Assembly: GCF_028768465.1 (NCBI RefSeq)
Contig: NZ_CP118225.1
Coordinates: 3,887,001 to 3,951,000 of the forward strand
Reading direction: 5' to 3'
Origin: Rhodopirellula sp. P2
Lineage (GTDB): Bacteria; Planctomycetota; Planctomycetia; Pirellulales; Pirellulaceae
DNA length: 64,000 nt
Of the stretch, positions 1 through 8,752 are shown piece after piece. Numbering within the stretch: the stretch's first letter is position 1; every line of letters begins with the position of its first letter. A model generated the notes under the pieces. The model did not search any database and was not told the origin of the DNA. It saw only the letters and a program-made list of their open reading frames with translations. The position numbers and the translations under genes are program-made.

Positions 1-939
1 GGCTCGGTTGACGATGATTTCGACTCGATCGGCGAGACCTTCGGTTTCGTCAAAGCTCATCATCAAACGCACCACGTTGCGAAGACACGGCAAGTCCAAT
101 TGAGTGACCAGCAGCACCTTCGACGCCGTTTCAATCGCGATCATGTCCAGCGCGTTGTAGGTCTTCGACAGGTCCACGATCAAGTGGGTGAACGAAGCTT
201 TCAACAGTCCAATCACCTTGCGGAGGCTTTCCGCGTCGATTGCCTCGAGGTCATGCAGTTCGACGGGACGCGGCAGCAGGTACAAGCCGCTGGAGTGTTT
301 CGTCAATGACTTCTTGAGCAGTTGGATATCCAATCGCCCGATGTTTTGAACGACATCGGCCAGCGTGTAGTCTGGAATGGCATCCAGGAAAACGTCGGCA
401 TCGCCCAATGCCAAATCCAAATCCAACAGAGCGACGCTGTTGCGGCTTTCCTCGGCCAACACGCAACCCAGGTTCACTGCGGTGCTGGTCGTGCCAACGC
501 CACCTGTGGCACCGGCGATCGCGATGACTTCGCACGAACGACTGCGAGCGTCGCCACCGCCAAACTTGGTTTGGCTGATTCGGCCGAGCGCCGATGAAAG
601 CTCTTCTTCCACCAACGGCAGCGTCAGGAATTCACGTGCTCCCGCCCGGATGGCCTGCAGGATCAGTTGTCCATCGCTGACGGCACTGGTCGCCAACAAT
701 GCTGTGTCTGGTGTCTCGCGAGTGATCCGCTCAATCAGTTTGATTGCTGCGGTGGAATCCGTGTCCAGGGAGATGACTCCCACATCCGGAGTCGTTTGGT
801 CAACGATGTCCGGGAAGAACTCGTAGCGAGAACAGTCTGCTTCCAACCAAACGGTGTCCATGCCCAACAGCATGGCTTTGAGTGTTTCGCGGGACGAGTC
901 GTTTGGATCGACCAAGGCCAATCGTAGGACGTTACTCAT
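1..939 (-). CDS. cpaE: CpaE/TadZ-like Flp pilus assembly ATPase (partial, runs off left edge)
   Basis: The reading frame starts at ATG 939 and is open to base 1, giving 313 residues without a stop. Residues 1-125 look like a receiver-type domain (LRLALVDPNDSSRETLKAML start, then a Rossmann-like pattern). A ParA/MinD-type ATPase domain follows, with a deviant P-loop GATGGVGTTS at about 143-152 and the Walker-B-like run VALLDLDLALGDADV at 169-183. This two-part layout is typical of CpaE/TadZ, which places the Tad pilus machine at the inner membrane. The invariant lysine of ordinary ParA P-loops is replaced by threonine, in keeping with the atypical Walker A of TadZ proteins. It is the last visible gene of the minus-strand pilus cluster; the CpaF ATPase would be expected just beyond the left edge (inference). 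Confidence 0.88.
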   Translation of the reverse strand, partial: MSNVLRLALVDPNDSSRETLKAMLLGMDTVWLEADCSRYEFFPDIVDQTTPDVGVISLDTDSTAAIKLIERITRETPDTALLATSAVSDGQLILQAIRAGAREFLTLPLVEEELSSALGRISQTKFGGGDARSRSCEVIAIAGATGGVGTTSTAVNLGCVLAEESRNSVALLDLDLALGDADVFLDAIPDYTLADVVQNIGRLDIQLLKKSLTKHSSGLYLLPRPVELHDLEAIDAESLRKVIGLLKASFTHLIVDLSKTYNALDMIAIETASKVLLVTQLDLPCLRNVVRLMMSFDETEGLADRVEIIVNRA

Positions 940-1034
940 AGCTGACTACTTCGATAGACGGAGAAGATTTTCATGGGGAAAGCCCGACGTTCCGTCGGAC
1001 AACATGTTGGGGCAACTGGATTTCACTCAAACGA

Positions 1035-2807
1035 TCATCGGTATTCCGGTTGGCTGACGATCACTCCATCCGCGATCTTCGTTGGTTCGGGACCGGGAAC
1101 GATTGCTCCCGGAGGAAGCAACTCACCCGCCCCAAAGCGATTGTTCGTAGGGCGTTGAGGTGCTCGTGCCATTTGCGGTGGGTAATACCCAGCCGGGTTG
1201 GGCATCGCTCGCGGTGGAGTGTTACGTGAGGCTTGCGGTGACGGCATCGTGGGGTCAACGATCTGGCCTTCTTGGTAGCCTTGGCTGGGGACACCGTTCA
1301 TCGGGGCGTGATAGATGGGCGGCTGATGCAGCATCGGGCCGGATTCAATCTGTCCACCGTGGAAGCCACCGGTGACTCCAGGTTGCAAGTTGGGGTTGTC
1401 GCAATCGTTGGCCTTCAGATTGGGCACTTCGATGTGACCCAAGGCATAGAACTCTTTGTCATCCGGCGAGTGTGTGTTCATGCCAGGACCGCCGCGAGGC
1501 ACTTCGTGAGGGTCCATCGCTTCCACCAATTCGGGCGTCACCATGATCAACAGTTCGATCTCGTTGCGACGCTCTTGCATTTGGCGGAACAGCGATCCGA
1601 CGTAGGGCAGACTTCCGAAGAACGGGGTTCGGCTGACGGTTGATTCGGTGCGGCTTTGCAGCAAACCCGCCAAGGCGAACGTTTGCCCTGCTTGCATCTC
1701 GACCGCGGTTTCGACGTACCGAGTCGTGAACGCAGTCACGTTGGTACCGTCGATCGTGATGGCACGTGAGGAGTCGGGCTCACTGACTTCGGGGCGAACC
1801 TCCAGACGAATGCGTCCGGGGCCGACGACGAAGGGCAAGAAGTCGATGCTTGTGCCGTAATCTTCGTAAGTGACTTGAACCTGGCCATTTTGACCGGGAA
1901 TGATCGTTGGGATTCGTCCCCCCACGGTGAACCGAGCGGGACGACCGTGTGTGGCAACGACAGTGGGTTCAGCCAGCAGCTTGACCATCCGTTGTTCCTC
2001 CAAAGCTTTGATCATCGCTTCGAAGTCCCCGTTGACATTGAACCGCAGGTTCGTGTCCCCAGATGGGACGGGGCCGAACGTTCCGTTGTCGCCTTCTACC
2101 AATCCGGCGGAGACATCCAGGATTCCACTCGGACCATTGAGCAACACGAAGTTGTCGCTCAAGATGGCGAGGTCAACTCCCAACTGCCGAAGCTTCGTGC
2201 GGCTGATTTCCATGATCTTGGTGTGCAACAGAACCTGTTGGATCCCAACGACTTGGATGTTGTTGATCACGGTCGTGTAGAACTGTTCGGTGATCGCCAC
2301 CGCTTTGTCCACGTCATCGACGCTGGTCACGTATCCCGAGATGATGGAAGACTCACCAATCGGCGTCACGCGAAGTGATGCCAGCGGCAATTGCGAATTC
2401 AGGATGCCTTCGACTTCGCGAGCGTCTGCGACGACCGTGACATCGATCGTGTACAGCTTGTCCTCGGTGTCCCAGAGATTGATCTGGGTGGTACCGGGCG
2501 TCTTGCCGAACACCTGGATTTGGTTTTCAGAGACTGGTGTTGCTCCCAGGACTTCCTCGTTGTGAACTTGGAAGCGCGGGATGCGTTCGCCGAGCGACAG
2601 AATGCGGCTGCTCTTGACGATCAGGTCCATCCGTTCGACGGATTGGTTGATCTGATGGTCACCAGCGGCGGACGCGAGCGTTGTAGCAGACTGCGCCATC
2701 ACCGGCTGGGAAACCGCGATCATCGCGAACCCGAAAACGGCCGTGATCAAACAGCGGACCGAACGGTCGCGACGGGTAAGAAAAGTGCACACTCGCATCT
2801 GAGGCAT
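1035..2807 (-). CDS. cpaC: CpaC-type secretin, outer-membrane channel of the Flp/Tad pilus
   Basis: A 590-residue protein. The first 38 residues form a signal peptide (basic start, hydrophobic core, AQS end). Residues about 60-130 match the pilus-formation N-terminal domain that precedes CpaC/RcpA secretins (SSRILSLGERIPRFQV). The secretin domain spans about 190-420: LLHTKIMEISRTKLRQLGVD, then LLAEPTVVATHGRPARFTVGG, then ALAGLLQSRTESTVSRTPFFGSLP and ELLIMVTPELVEAMDP. The last 150 residues are rich in Pro, Gly and Gln and look disordered, an extension beyond the usual core. The protein should form the ring through which the Flp fibre leaves the outer membrane. It lies between cpaB and cpaE, in the usual order for a tad locus. 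Confidence 0.92.
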   Translation of the reverse strand: MPQMRVCTFLTRRDRSVRCLITAVFGFAMIAVSQPVMAQSATTLASAAGDHQINQSVERMDLIVKSSRILSLGERIPRFQVHNEEVLGATPVSENQIQVFGKTPGTTQINLWDTEDKLYTIDVTVVADAREVEGILNSQLPLASLRVTPIGESSIISGYVTSVDDVDKAVAITEQFYTTVINNIQVVGIQQVLLHTKIMEISRTKLRQLGVDLAILSDNFVLLNGPSGILDVSAGLVEGDNGTFGPVPSGDTNLRFNVNGDFEAMIKALEEQRMVKLLAEPTVVATHGRPARFTVGGRIPTIIPGQNGQVQVTYEDYGTSIDFLPFVVGPGRIRLEVRPEVSEPDSSRAITIDGTNVTAFTTRYVETAVEMQAGQTFALAGLLQSRTESTVSRTPFFGSLPYVGSLFRQMQERRNEIELLIMVTPELVEAMDPHEVPRGGPGMNTHSPDDKEFYALGHIEVPNLKANDCDNPNLQPGVTGGFHGGQIESGPMLHQPPIYHAPMNGVPSQGYQEGQIVDPTMPSPQASRNTPPRAMPNPAGYYPPQMARAPQRPTNNRFGAGELLPPGAIVPGPEPTKIADGVIVSQPEYR

Positions 2808-2972
2808 CCTTGCCGGGGCGGGTCGAGTTATTCATTCATCTCCGCGAGAGTTCGTCCATGAACTCTCGGCGATCAGCTCGTCGCGGTGAAGCGATGGGCT
2901 GGGTGGCAGTCCGCTGGGTGGCGGGCTTGCCTAGGCGTCAGTGGTGAATCTTGTTTCGTTGGTCCAAGAGCT

Positions 2973-4097
2973 TCAACGGCTCGTGGGACCAAACTCTTTG
3001 GTCGGCGGGGCATCTGCTTCGGAACGGTCCGAAGGTCCGCTGTTGTAGAACGGGCTTTGTGACCCATTCAGATAGCTGTAATCGGTTGGTGCACTGGGTT
3101 CATCCAGTTCGTTCTCGCTAGGGAGGGGATAATCTGCCCCCGGGCGAGTTCGCAGGTCGGTGGTCGTCTCTTCCAAGTCGTCACGCCCTGATTCGGCGAG
3201 CACCTTGGGGACACTGGATCCTTCTTCAATCCAGTATTCCGTCAGCACGCCACCGGACATTTTCAACATCTTGAATCCCCGCTTCTTTTCTTTTTGTGGG
3301 GCTCGAATGGAAGGCGTCACGATCGGCGGTTCCACGCGGTTGCTCTCTTCGACGCGTTGTGCCTGAGCGATTTGATAGTCCGACAGCCAACGCAAGAAGT
3401 CCTGTCCGGCGCCGCCACCTGACGCACCGTCTTGGGTTTCGTTGATGTCGCTGGGGTTGCCCAACGTCAACCGAATTTTGCCCAGTTCGCTGGCATAGGT
3501 CCACGCGGGGGTGTCTTTCTTATGAATCAGCAGCGAGATCGAACGAGCCGGTTTGGATTCGACTTCGGGATCGACTTCGCGTTCGGTCCGGCCGTCAACG
3601 GCGAAAACTCGGACACCTGTCAAAACGGTTTTGGCGGTGGTCTCGGGGATCAACTCGCTCTTGATGAAGTACGCCATCACGTCGACTCGGTCGCCAGGGC
3701 GAACCAGGGTGGCAACGCTACTTTCAGGATCCGCACGCATCGAGACCACGCTGAATCCAACTGGAATCGTTTGGGAGGAACCATTGGCATCCGCCATCAG
3801 TTTGACTGGCATCACTGGTTCGCCCTCGTAGAAACGTTGGCGAGCGAATTTCCCTTCGACGTCCTCGAGGTTTCCGCTAGCGCCCGTTGGGACGCGGTCC
3901 GCGGGCCATTGTTCGAGTCGGATTTTGTCAGCCGTGATTTCTTCTGCGATATCAATGGTCTTTGAAGTCACGAAGATCTCAACCGTGGCGACCGAACTTT
4001 GACCCGTTGACTGAGCTTGCATCCACTGGCTCACACCGATTGCGGCGATCGTGCCGCAGACGCAGGCCAGGATGAGGAAGACTGATTTGTTTCGCAT
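2973..4097 (-). CDS. cpaB: CpaB-type Flp pilus assembly protein
   Basis: 374 residues from ATG 4097. An in-frame GTG at 4181 would add 28 residues in front of the signal anchor, so 4097 (MRNKSVFLILACVCGTIAAIG) is preferred. After the membrane anchor come a SAF-like domain at about 40-100 (VTSKTIDIAEEITADKIRLE, then QRFYEGEPVMPVKL) and the RcpC/CpaB domain (GFSVVSMRADPESSVATLVRPGDRVDVM), both hallmarks of CpaB. The last 130 residues are charged and low in complexity, with GFKMLKMSGGVLTEYWIEEG near the middle. CpaB is a periplasmic partner of the CpaC secretin. The gene sits 165 bp upstream of cpaC. Confidence 0.9.
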   Translation of the reverse strand: MRNKSVFLILACVCGTIAAIGVSQWMQAQSTGQSSVATVEIFVTSKTIDIAEEITADKIRLEQWPADRVPTGASGNLEDVEGKFARQRFYEGEPVMPVKLMADANGSSQTIPVGFSVVSMRADPESSVATLVRPGDRVDVMAYFIKSELIPETTAKTVLTGVRVFAVDGRTEREVDPEVESKPARSISLLIHKKDTPAWTYASELGKIRLTLGNPSDINETQDGASGGGAGQDFLRWLSDYQIAQAQRVEESNRVEPPIVTPSIRAPQKEKKRGFKMLKMSGGVLTEYWIEEGSSVPKVLAESGRDDLEETTTDLRTRPGADYPLPSENELDEPSAPTDYSYLNGSQSPFYNSGPSDRSEADAPPTKEFGPTSR

Positions 4098-4335
4098 GGC
4101 AATCGGGTGGGTAACCAGAGGTGACAGACTGCTCGCGTTGAATTCGGCCGAAAATTCGATCGCCCGCAATGAAAGCGTCACTCACGGTATCGGGTGTGAG
4201 TGTTCAGGAGCTAAACACACTTGGGGCAACCGAGTCTCTTTGCGCAATCGTCACAGATTGACAAAGGGTCGTTTGGCTTCGGATTTCCAACGCCTGGAAG
4301 GAATTGCCCCGGCATCTGGGGCATAAATGACGACA

Positions 4336-4360
4336 GGCCGCATGGGGGATCCATGCGGCC
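4336..4360 (-). terminator. Perfect hairpin just downstream of cpaA
   Basis: Bases 4336-4345 and 4351-4360 are perfectly complementary (10-bp GC-rich stem, 5-base loop). The hairpin begins 18 bases after the cpaA stop. No T-run follows on the minus strand, so an mRNA-stabilising or processing hairpin is as likely as a terminator. Confidence 0.5.
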
Positions 4361-4378
4361 CTCGACTTTCAATCTGAA

Positions 4379-4936
4379 TCAGACCAACTGGCCAGATGCA
4401 GCGAAGTAGATGATGGTCCCGATGGCCATGGGGATGCCGTAGGGCAACAGGTACATCGTTGGTTTTCGCTCGCGGGCAATCGCGGCAAGTTGTTCCGGTT
4501 TGCGGATCGTTCGCCACTCATTCATGATTTTCCAGAACTGAGCGTAGTGTTTCACCCAAGCTCCGCTCTTCCAAATCATGAACGCTGCCATGATGCCGCC
4601 GACGATTGCAGTCGCAGCAAAGGCTTGCAGTGTGATCGTGGTACCGCACCAGGCACCGATGCCTGCCAGCAGTTTCACGTCGCCAGCTCCCATGCCGCCG
4701 ACGTTGCGAAGCGGCAACAGCAGCATCATGCCGACGAAGGTGCCAAGCAAACTGTAACCCAAGCCCGGCATTCCGCCTTGGATGAAACAGTGTGCCCAAC
4801 CGCAGATGATGAACGGGAAAGTCAACCAGTTTGGGACTTTCAAAATCATGCCGTCGATGACAGCTGCAACAATGAGGACCACCGTCACGAACCAAATGGT
4901 CCAGTTTTCGGTGATGCCTTGAAGGAGAGTGTCCAT
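4379..4936 (-). CDS. cpaA: Prepilin peptidase, A24 family (CpaA/TadV)
   Basis: A 185-residue membrane protein with about five or six hydrophobic segments. It has the two aspartates of GxGD-type prepilin peptidases: Asp28 in AAVIDGMILKVPNWLT and Asp86 in GGMGAGDVKLLAGIG. The short form without the N-terminal methylase domain is typical of Tad systems. It would cleave the leader of the Flp pilin encoded upstream at 5384-5563. A GGGGAAA stretch seven bases before ATG 4936 is a plausible ribosome-binding site. The C-terminus carries one further hydrophobic helix (GIPMAIGTIIYFAASG). Confidence 0.9.
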   Translation of the reverse strand: MDTLLQGITENWTIWFVTVVLIVAAVIDGMILKVPNWLTFPFIICGWAHCFIQGGMPGLGYSLLGTFVGMMLLLPLRNVGGMGAGDVKLLAGIGAWCGTTITLQAFAATAIVGGIMAAFMIWKSGAWVKHYAQFWKIMNEWRTIRKPEQLAAIARERKPTMYLLPYGIPMAIGTIIYFAASGQLV

Positions 4937-5062
4937 GGTGATTTCCCCGTGTTTCTTCGGCCGAAACGTTCGTGCAACGTGTCGTCCGTTGGTGGTTCAA
5001 AGTGGATGGTGTGTGTGGATGGCGGTGAACGTGGTGGTGAATTCCGGTCGTTATCGGATGGA

Positions 5063-5173
5063 TCAGCGAGGACCGATCATCCAGCTCAACATTGCGAACA
5101 GCAACGTCACGCCACAGCAGGCCAATTGCCAAACGTGGGCGGCAGCGTCTGCAGGAATCAGTGGGTAGTTCAT
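5063..5173 (-). CDS. Possible 36-residue membrane micro-protein in the pilus operon
   Basis: A short frame from ATG 5173 encodes 36 residues with one clear hydrophobic helix (WQLACCGVTLLFAMLSWMI) and a GPR end. It lies on the same strand between the pilin and cpaA. There is no strong Shine-Dalgarno and no family is recognised. Its position in the operon and the clean transmembrane pattern support it; its length makes chance possible. A frame-consistent extension up to 5245 exists but adds nothing convincing. Confidence 0.35.
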   Translation of the reverse strand: MNYPLIPADAAAHVWQLACCGVTLLFAMLSWMIGPR

Positions 5174-5248
5174 TCGCTCAATGCCCAGGGGCAAACTTGG
5201 AAGGTGTGAAGTGAGTGGCAGCCAAGACATCCATTGAACTCGCAATGT

Positions 5249-5270
5249 CGGACCGTCTCATTTCGGTCCG
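5249..5270 (-). other. Hairpin in the pilin-cpaA spacer
   Basis: Bases 5249-5255 and 5264-5270 form a 7-bp stem with an 8-base loop. It is the second hairpin after the pilin stop codon and may help protect the 3' end of a pilin-only transcript (inference). Confidence 0.4.
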
Positions 5271-5313
5271 CAAGGTCTTCGCAACAGGGCTCCCCCGAAG
5301 GGCGATTCCGAAA

Positions 5314-5337
5314 GGCGACGAGACGAATCTCGTCGCC
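5314..5337 (-). terminator. Strong perfect hairpin downstream of the Flp pilin gene
   Basis: Bases 5314-5323 and 5328-5337 pair perfectly (10 bp) around a CGAA loop, 46 bases past the pilin stop. Only three T residues follow on the minus strand. It is best read as a partial terminator or RNA-stability element that lets pilin be made in excess over the assembly proteins (inference). Confidence 0.55.
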
Positions 5338-5383
5338 GTTCGGGATGTCGCCAAATTGACGGGACAAGCCCGCCAGGTCAGGC

Positions 5384-5563
5384 TCAGTTGGCAGCGATGG
5401 CAGCGCCAGCTTCGCCGAACTTTGCGTTGGCATTGGAACCGATGGTGGTCACAGCACCGATGCAAACGACGATGATCAGAGCCAACAAGACGGCGTACTC
5501 AACAGCCGTTGGTCCGTCTTCTTCTTTCAGGAAAGCAACAACGTTTTCAGCAAACTTTTTCAT
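5384..5563 (-). CDS. flp: Flp-type major pilin (class IVb)
   Basis: A 59-residue protein with the classic Flp layout. A short basic leader is followed by FLKEEDGPTAVEYAVLLALI, with Glu and Tyr in the TAVEYAVLLA stretch characteristic of Flp pilins, and then a hydrophobic stem (IIVVCIGAVTTIG) and a small Ala/Gly-rich tail. Cleavage is expected after Gly17 by the CpaA peptidase encoded downstream. GGAG six bases before ATG 5563 is a good ribosome-binding site. A CATAAT box on the minus strand (5594-5599) could be the -10 of its promoter, but no matching -35 at good spacing was found. It is the first gene of the cluster. Confidence 0.93.
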   Translation of the reverse strand: MKKFAENVVAFLKEEDGPTAVEYAVLLALIIVVCIGAVTTIGSNANAKFGEAGAAIAAN

Positions 5564-6148
5564 ATCTAACTCCAGACAAAAACGGGGGCCACGATTATGT
5601 CTCGTTAACCCGGCGACAAGGTGTTAGTCGACTCAATGTGAGCCGACCCAGGTGACAACAGCCTTCGTCAATGGAAATCAAACTGACAAGCCTCGGTTCA
5701 AACCCATGCGTGTTTCAGAACGAAACAGCGATGGGCTCTTTCCACGGCAACCCGGCTTTCCTGAAGCCAAGCCAAATCGCAGTTTGCGATCGGCCGACTC
5801 ACGGACCCGTGGTTTTGCGTGCCGCCCTCTCGGACGGTTTGCCTTTGTCAGGGAACTTCGGCTGACCCCGTCGAATACCCCAAGGCGACACACCTTCGAC
5901 TGTTCGACGTGGCAGTGAATTGCCATTCAAGGCAACTCACTTTCTCACTACCGAACACTACGACAGAAAACGGACGTGTCAAAAAAGATTGGTTGGCCAA
6001 ACCTTAACGGCCGGGCAAGATGCCGGGTCGCTCCGGTTGTAGCGATTGGGGGATCGTTCGCGATTGCGAAAACGGCCCATCGCGTCCGGATCATTGAAAA
6101 GTCCAGGACCCCTCGGTGCTGTTGATGCCAACCCCAGCGATGGCGGAG
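5564..6148. other. Gene-free spacer upstream of the pilus cluster
   Basis: 585 bases between the pilin start and the end of the DinB-like gene. The only frames present are short, overlap each other on both strands and show no protein-like pattern. The part next to 5563 should carry the promoter of the pilus cluster. Nothing else was recognised. Confidence 0.5.
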
Positions 6149-7357
6149 TCAGTTCTGGGACGGCCAACCAGGCAATTGGAACTTCTTCTGCGTGTTGGCG
6201 GTGTGCTCGCTGTAATGCCGCTCCATTTGCTTGAGCAAGGCGCCCAGAGTTGGCCAGCGACTGCCGGGGACTTTGTCATCGGTGCCATAGCCATCCAGCA
6301 AATAGGCAAATCGCCGGCTGAATTCGCTGACACGTTGCATCTGGCGAGCTTCCTCTGCGCCCGACCAATTCGGATTGGCGAATCGATAGTCCGGCGGCAT
6401 TTGGGCCGGATTCAGATCCATGACCGGGATTGCAGCGTCAGCTGTGTGATACATCTGCGAGAAGAACTGCAATTGCCGCCCCATCATGTGTTCCACGTTC
6501 CAACGTGGCGTGTGAGTACCGTTGGCGGGTTGGAAGTTCATTTGCTCGGCTGTCAATGCAGAGAAGACTGCTTGGGACTCGGAGCATGACTTTTCCATTG
6601 CAACGAACATTTTGTCCATCGCCTCCGGCATCACCCAAGGTTGAGGCGAGACGTTCCACCAAACCGCTGGTGACTTCGTCTGGGATTCGGGCGACAGGGA
6701 TGAGATGGCGACCGTGTTGTGGTTTTGCGAGCGGACTTTGGCTGAGTCGGGAGCGGTTGCTGACTCTGAGATCCAGTTTCGAACCGTTGTTGGCAATGAT
6801 TTGCCGTCTTCTGCCGCGAATCGCTGCAAGTCGGATCCGATGACCGCGTCGATGTGCTCGATGGATTCCAGCGTCTGAGCGTCGCAATCCGGCCCCGCCA
6901 CAATCAGATGGACACCATCCAGTTGAAGGTGGACCGCTTTGGTGCCCAGCAAATTCACTCGGATGTCATTGGGCGTCTCGGATACGTCGCTTGTTTGGGT
7001 GTCGCTGATTGCTACCGATTGCCAAGTCGGTTTGGCTTGGTTGGCTGGGCGGCGGAGAAGGTAGGTGCCTGCCTGACCCAGTCCAACGGTTGCGTCCGTT
7101 GGCGGAATCGCATTGGTGTCTGAATCACTGGCTGGCGTTGATCCGGCAGGCGAGGCGGGGGCGTTCTGAACCGCGACGCTCAGTCCCCAGTGCGCCTCAA
7201 CCGTCACCGTCCCCCCAGGCCACAATCGCACCGCGATCGGGTCTCCTTCGGCGGCATCCACGGGGGCAGGGAACCAGGCTGCTGGAAACAAGGCCAGTAA
7301 AAGTCCAGCAAAAACGAGTTTCGCTGTGGTTCCATTGCAGAAACAGATCGAATTCAT
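6149..7357 (-). CDS. Secreted protein with C-terminal DinB-like domain
   Basis: 402 residues with a signal peptide (KLVFAGLLLALFPAAWFPAPVDAAEG). The middle (about 140-215) has a beta-rich stretch, VHLQLDGVHLIVAGPDCDAQTLESIEHID, faintly like part of a metallo-hydrolase fold, but without a metal motif. Residues about 250-400 resemble the DinB/YfiT four-helix bundle: FSALTAEQMNFQPANGTHTPRWNVEHMMGRQLQFF, with the later HYSEHTANTQKKFQLPGWP supplying further histidines for a possible metal triad. DinB-like proteins are often thiol-dependent transferases, but no partner is seen here. Export of a DinB-like domain is unusual; its substrate is unknown. Confidence 0.65.
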   Translation of the reverse strand: MNSICFCNGTTAKLVFAGLLLALFPAAWFPAPVDAAEGDPIAVRLWPGGTVTVEAHWGLSVAVQNAPASPAGSTPASDSDTNAIPPTDATVGLGQAGTYLLRRPANQAKPTWQSVAISDTQTSDVSETPNDIRVNLLGTKAVHLQLDGVHLIVAGPDCDAQTLESIEHIDAVIGSDLQRFAAEDGKSLPTTVRNWISESATAPDSAKVRSQNHNTVAISSLSPESQTKSPAVWWNVSPQPWVMPEAMDKMFVAMEKSCSESQAVFSALTAEQMNFQPANGTHTPRWNVEHMMGRQLQFFSQMYHTADAAIPVMDLNPAQMPPDYRFANPNWSGAEEARQMQRVSEFSRRFAYLLDGYGTDDKVPGSRWPTLGALLKQMERHYSEHTANTQKKFQLPGWPSQN

Positions 7358-7426
7358 CGCGATGGCCTATCTGGGTGCCGCGCGTCTTGAGTCGGCGCGG
7401 GCGATTCGTGGAACGTTCGTGAACGG

Positions 7427-8752
7427 CTATCGTAGCACGATCCCTTGAACACGTTTCCACTCTGTGATCGCCAGCGAGACGTCCAGTTGCCGGGCGAGTT
7501 GATCGCCGCGAAGTTTTTCGAGTTCCAAGCGAATCAGGTCATCGGAGCCGACGGGTTGTTGGTCCAATTCGATCGCGGCCTGCGTTTCTTCCAGTCGTTC
7601 CTGGGCCCACTGCAGTTGGCGGTCGATCAATCCAAGACGTGCGTTGGCAAGACGAACGTCCAGGACAGCCTGCAAGGTTTCATTGCGAACCACTTCTGCC
7701 AACGATTCTCGAAGCAGCGAGCACTGTTGACGGCGGCAGTTCAGATCGCTCGTGTTGGAATCGGGGGACAGGCACGAGAACAGACCTTTTCCCGTGGCCG
7801 CTGCGATCGCCAAACCAGCGCCGGGGCTGAGGGCCCCAATCAGTTGCCTGGCCGAGGACAGGTTGCAGGTTCGCATGCCAGCACACAATTGCTGGACCGC
7901 TTTCAAATCGTTGCGATTGGCCAGTGCGGTGCCAACGCTGGTGCCAGCGTCGACCGATCCGACGGAGGCGGCTGGTTGCAATTCGTCCACCGTCACGGCC
8001 ACGGCGACTTCCGACTCGGGCCGACCGGTGCGACGAGCGAGTTCTTGGCGGAGCTTTTGGGTTGCGAAGGATTGTTGGATTTCCATGTCTTGCCAAACCA
8101 GCTTGGCTTGTTGCAGCTGCAAAACATTGCCATCGGGGACTCCCAATCGATCGGCTTCGTTGGCTAAATCGATCAAGCGGTTTTGGACCTTGATTCCTTG
8201 CTGAGCGATTTGCTTGCCAAGCTGGGCGGCGACCAAGCGGTCGTAGGCCTTGGCTGCATCGGCCGCGTCGTCGGCGCGGCGGCCCAGAGCGATCTCGGCG
8301 AGAACGGACCGGATCAGCCGCAACTGGCAGACAGCCGCTTCATCCTCACAATCCACCCCACAAGCGACCGACCGTGATTCTTGGTCGATCATGTTGGCTT
8401 CGGGCGAATGCTGGTGCGCCCACTGCATGACTTGTTGCCGCGTGTAGCTGACGATCGATCCCGTTTCGATCGGCATCGCCATGGCGTCCAGGACAACGGT
8501 GTTGGCTGGCAGCGGGCTTTCCAGCGCAAGAGTTTCCGACTTCGTCGATGTCAGCGTCGTTTCGGCCGCCGGAAGCGTGCCGCTTGCGGGCGGCGGATCG
8601 ACGGTGGAGGGCGTTGCCCAGTCGGTGACACTCCCATGGGGCGATTGAGCGGACAGGACCGCCATGGTCGCCACACCAAAGATCAACGGGAGAATCCAGC
8701 GGTGGGCCGGGGATCGAGCGGCTGGAATCGCAAGTTTCACGGCAGAAAGCAT
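7427..8752 (-). CDS. TolC-like outer-membrane/periplasmic coiled-coil protein
   Basis: 441 residues with an N-terminal hydrophobic segment (WILPLIFGVATMAVLSAQS) and a low-complexity Ser/Thr/Pro linker to about 95. The rest is almost wholly helical with long Leu/Ala/Gln runs in two similar halves, separated by a Gly/Cys region (LSPGAGLAIAAATGKGLFSC). The pattern NLQAVLDVRLANARLGLIDRQLQWAQERLEETQAAIELDQQPVGSDDLIRLELEK and the earlier ANEADRLGVPDGNVLQLQQAKLVWQD are typical of the TolC/outer membrane efflux family. There is no fusion protein or pump next to it. It is transcribed divergently from the signal peptidase operon. An alternative is a planctomycete-specific envelope coiled coil. Confidence 0.55.
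   Translation of the reverse strand: MLSAVKLAIPAARSPAHRWILPLIFGVATMAVLSAQSPHGSVTDWATPSTVDPPPASGTLPAAETTLTSTKSETLALESPLPANTVVLDAMAMPIETGSIVSYTRQQVMQWAHQHSPEANMIDQESRSVACGVDCEDEAAVCQLRLIRSVLAEIALGRRADDAADAAKAYDRLVAAQLGKQIAQQGIKVQNRLIDLANEADRLGVPDGNVLQLQQAKLVWQDMEIQQSFATQKLRQELARRTGRPESEVAVAVTVDELQPAASVGSVDAGTSVGTALANRNDLKAVQQLCAGMRTCNLSSARQLIGALSPGAGLAIAAATGKGLFSCLSPDSNTSDLNCRRQQCSLLRESLAEVVRNETLQAVLDVRLANARLGLIDRQLQWAQERLEETQAAIELDQQPVGSDDLIRLELEKLRGDQLARQLDVSLAITEWKRVQGIVLR

Noticed and set aside
5652..5926. Overlapping small frames upstream of the pilin
   Set aside because: Both strands are open over the same bases, with Arg/Pro-rich products typical of non-coding GC-rich DNA.
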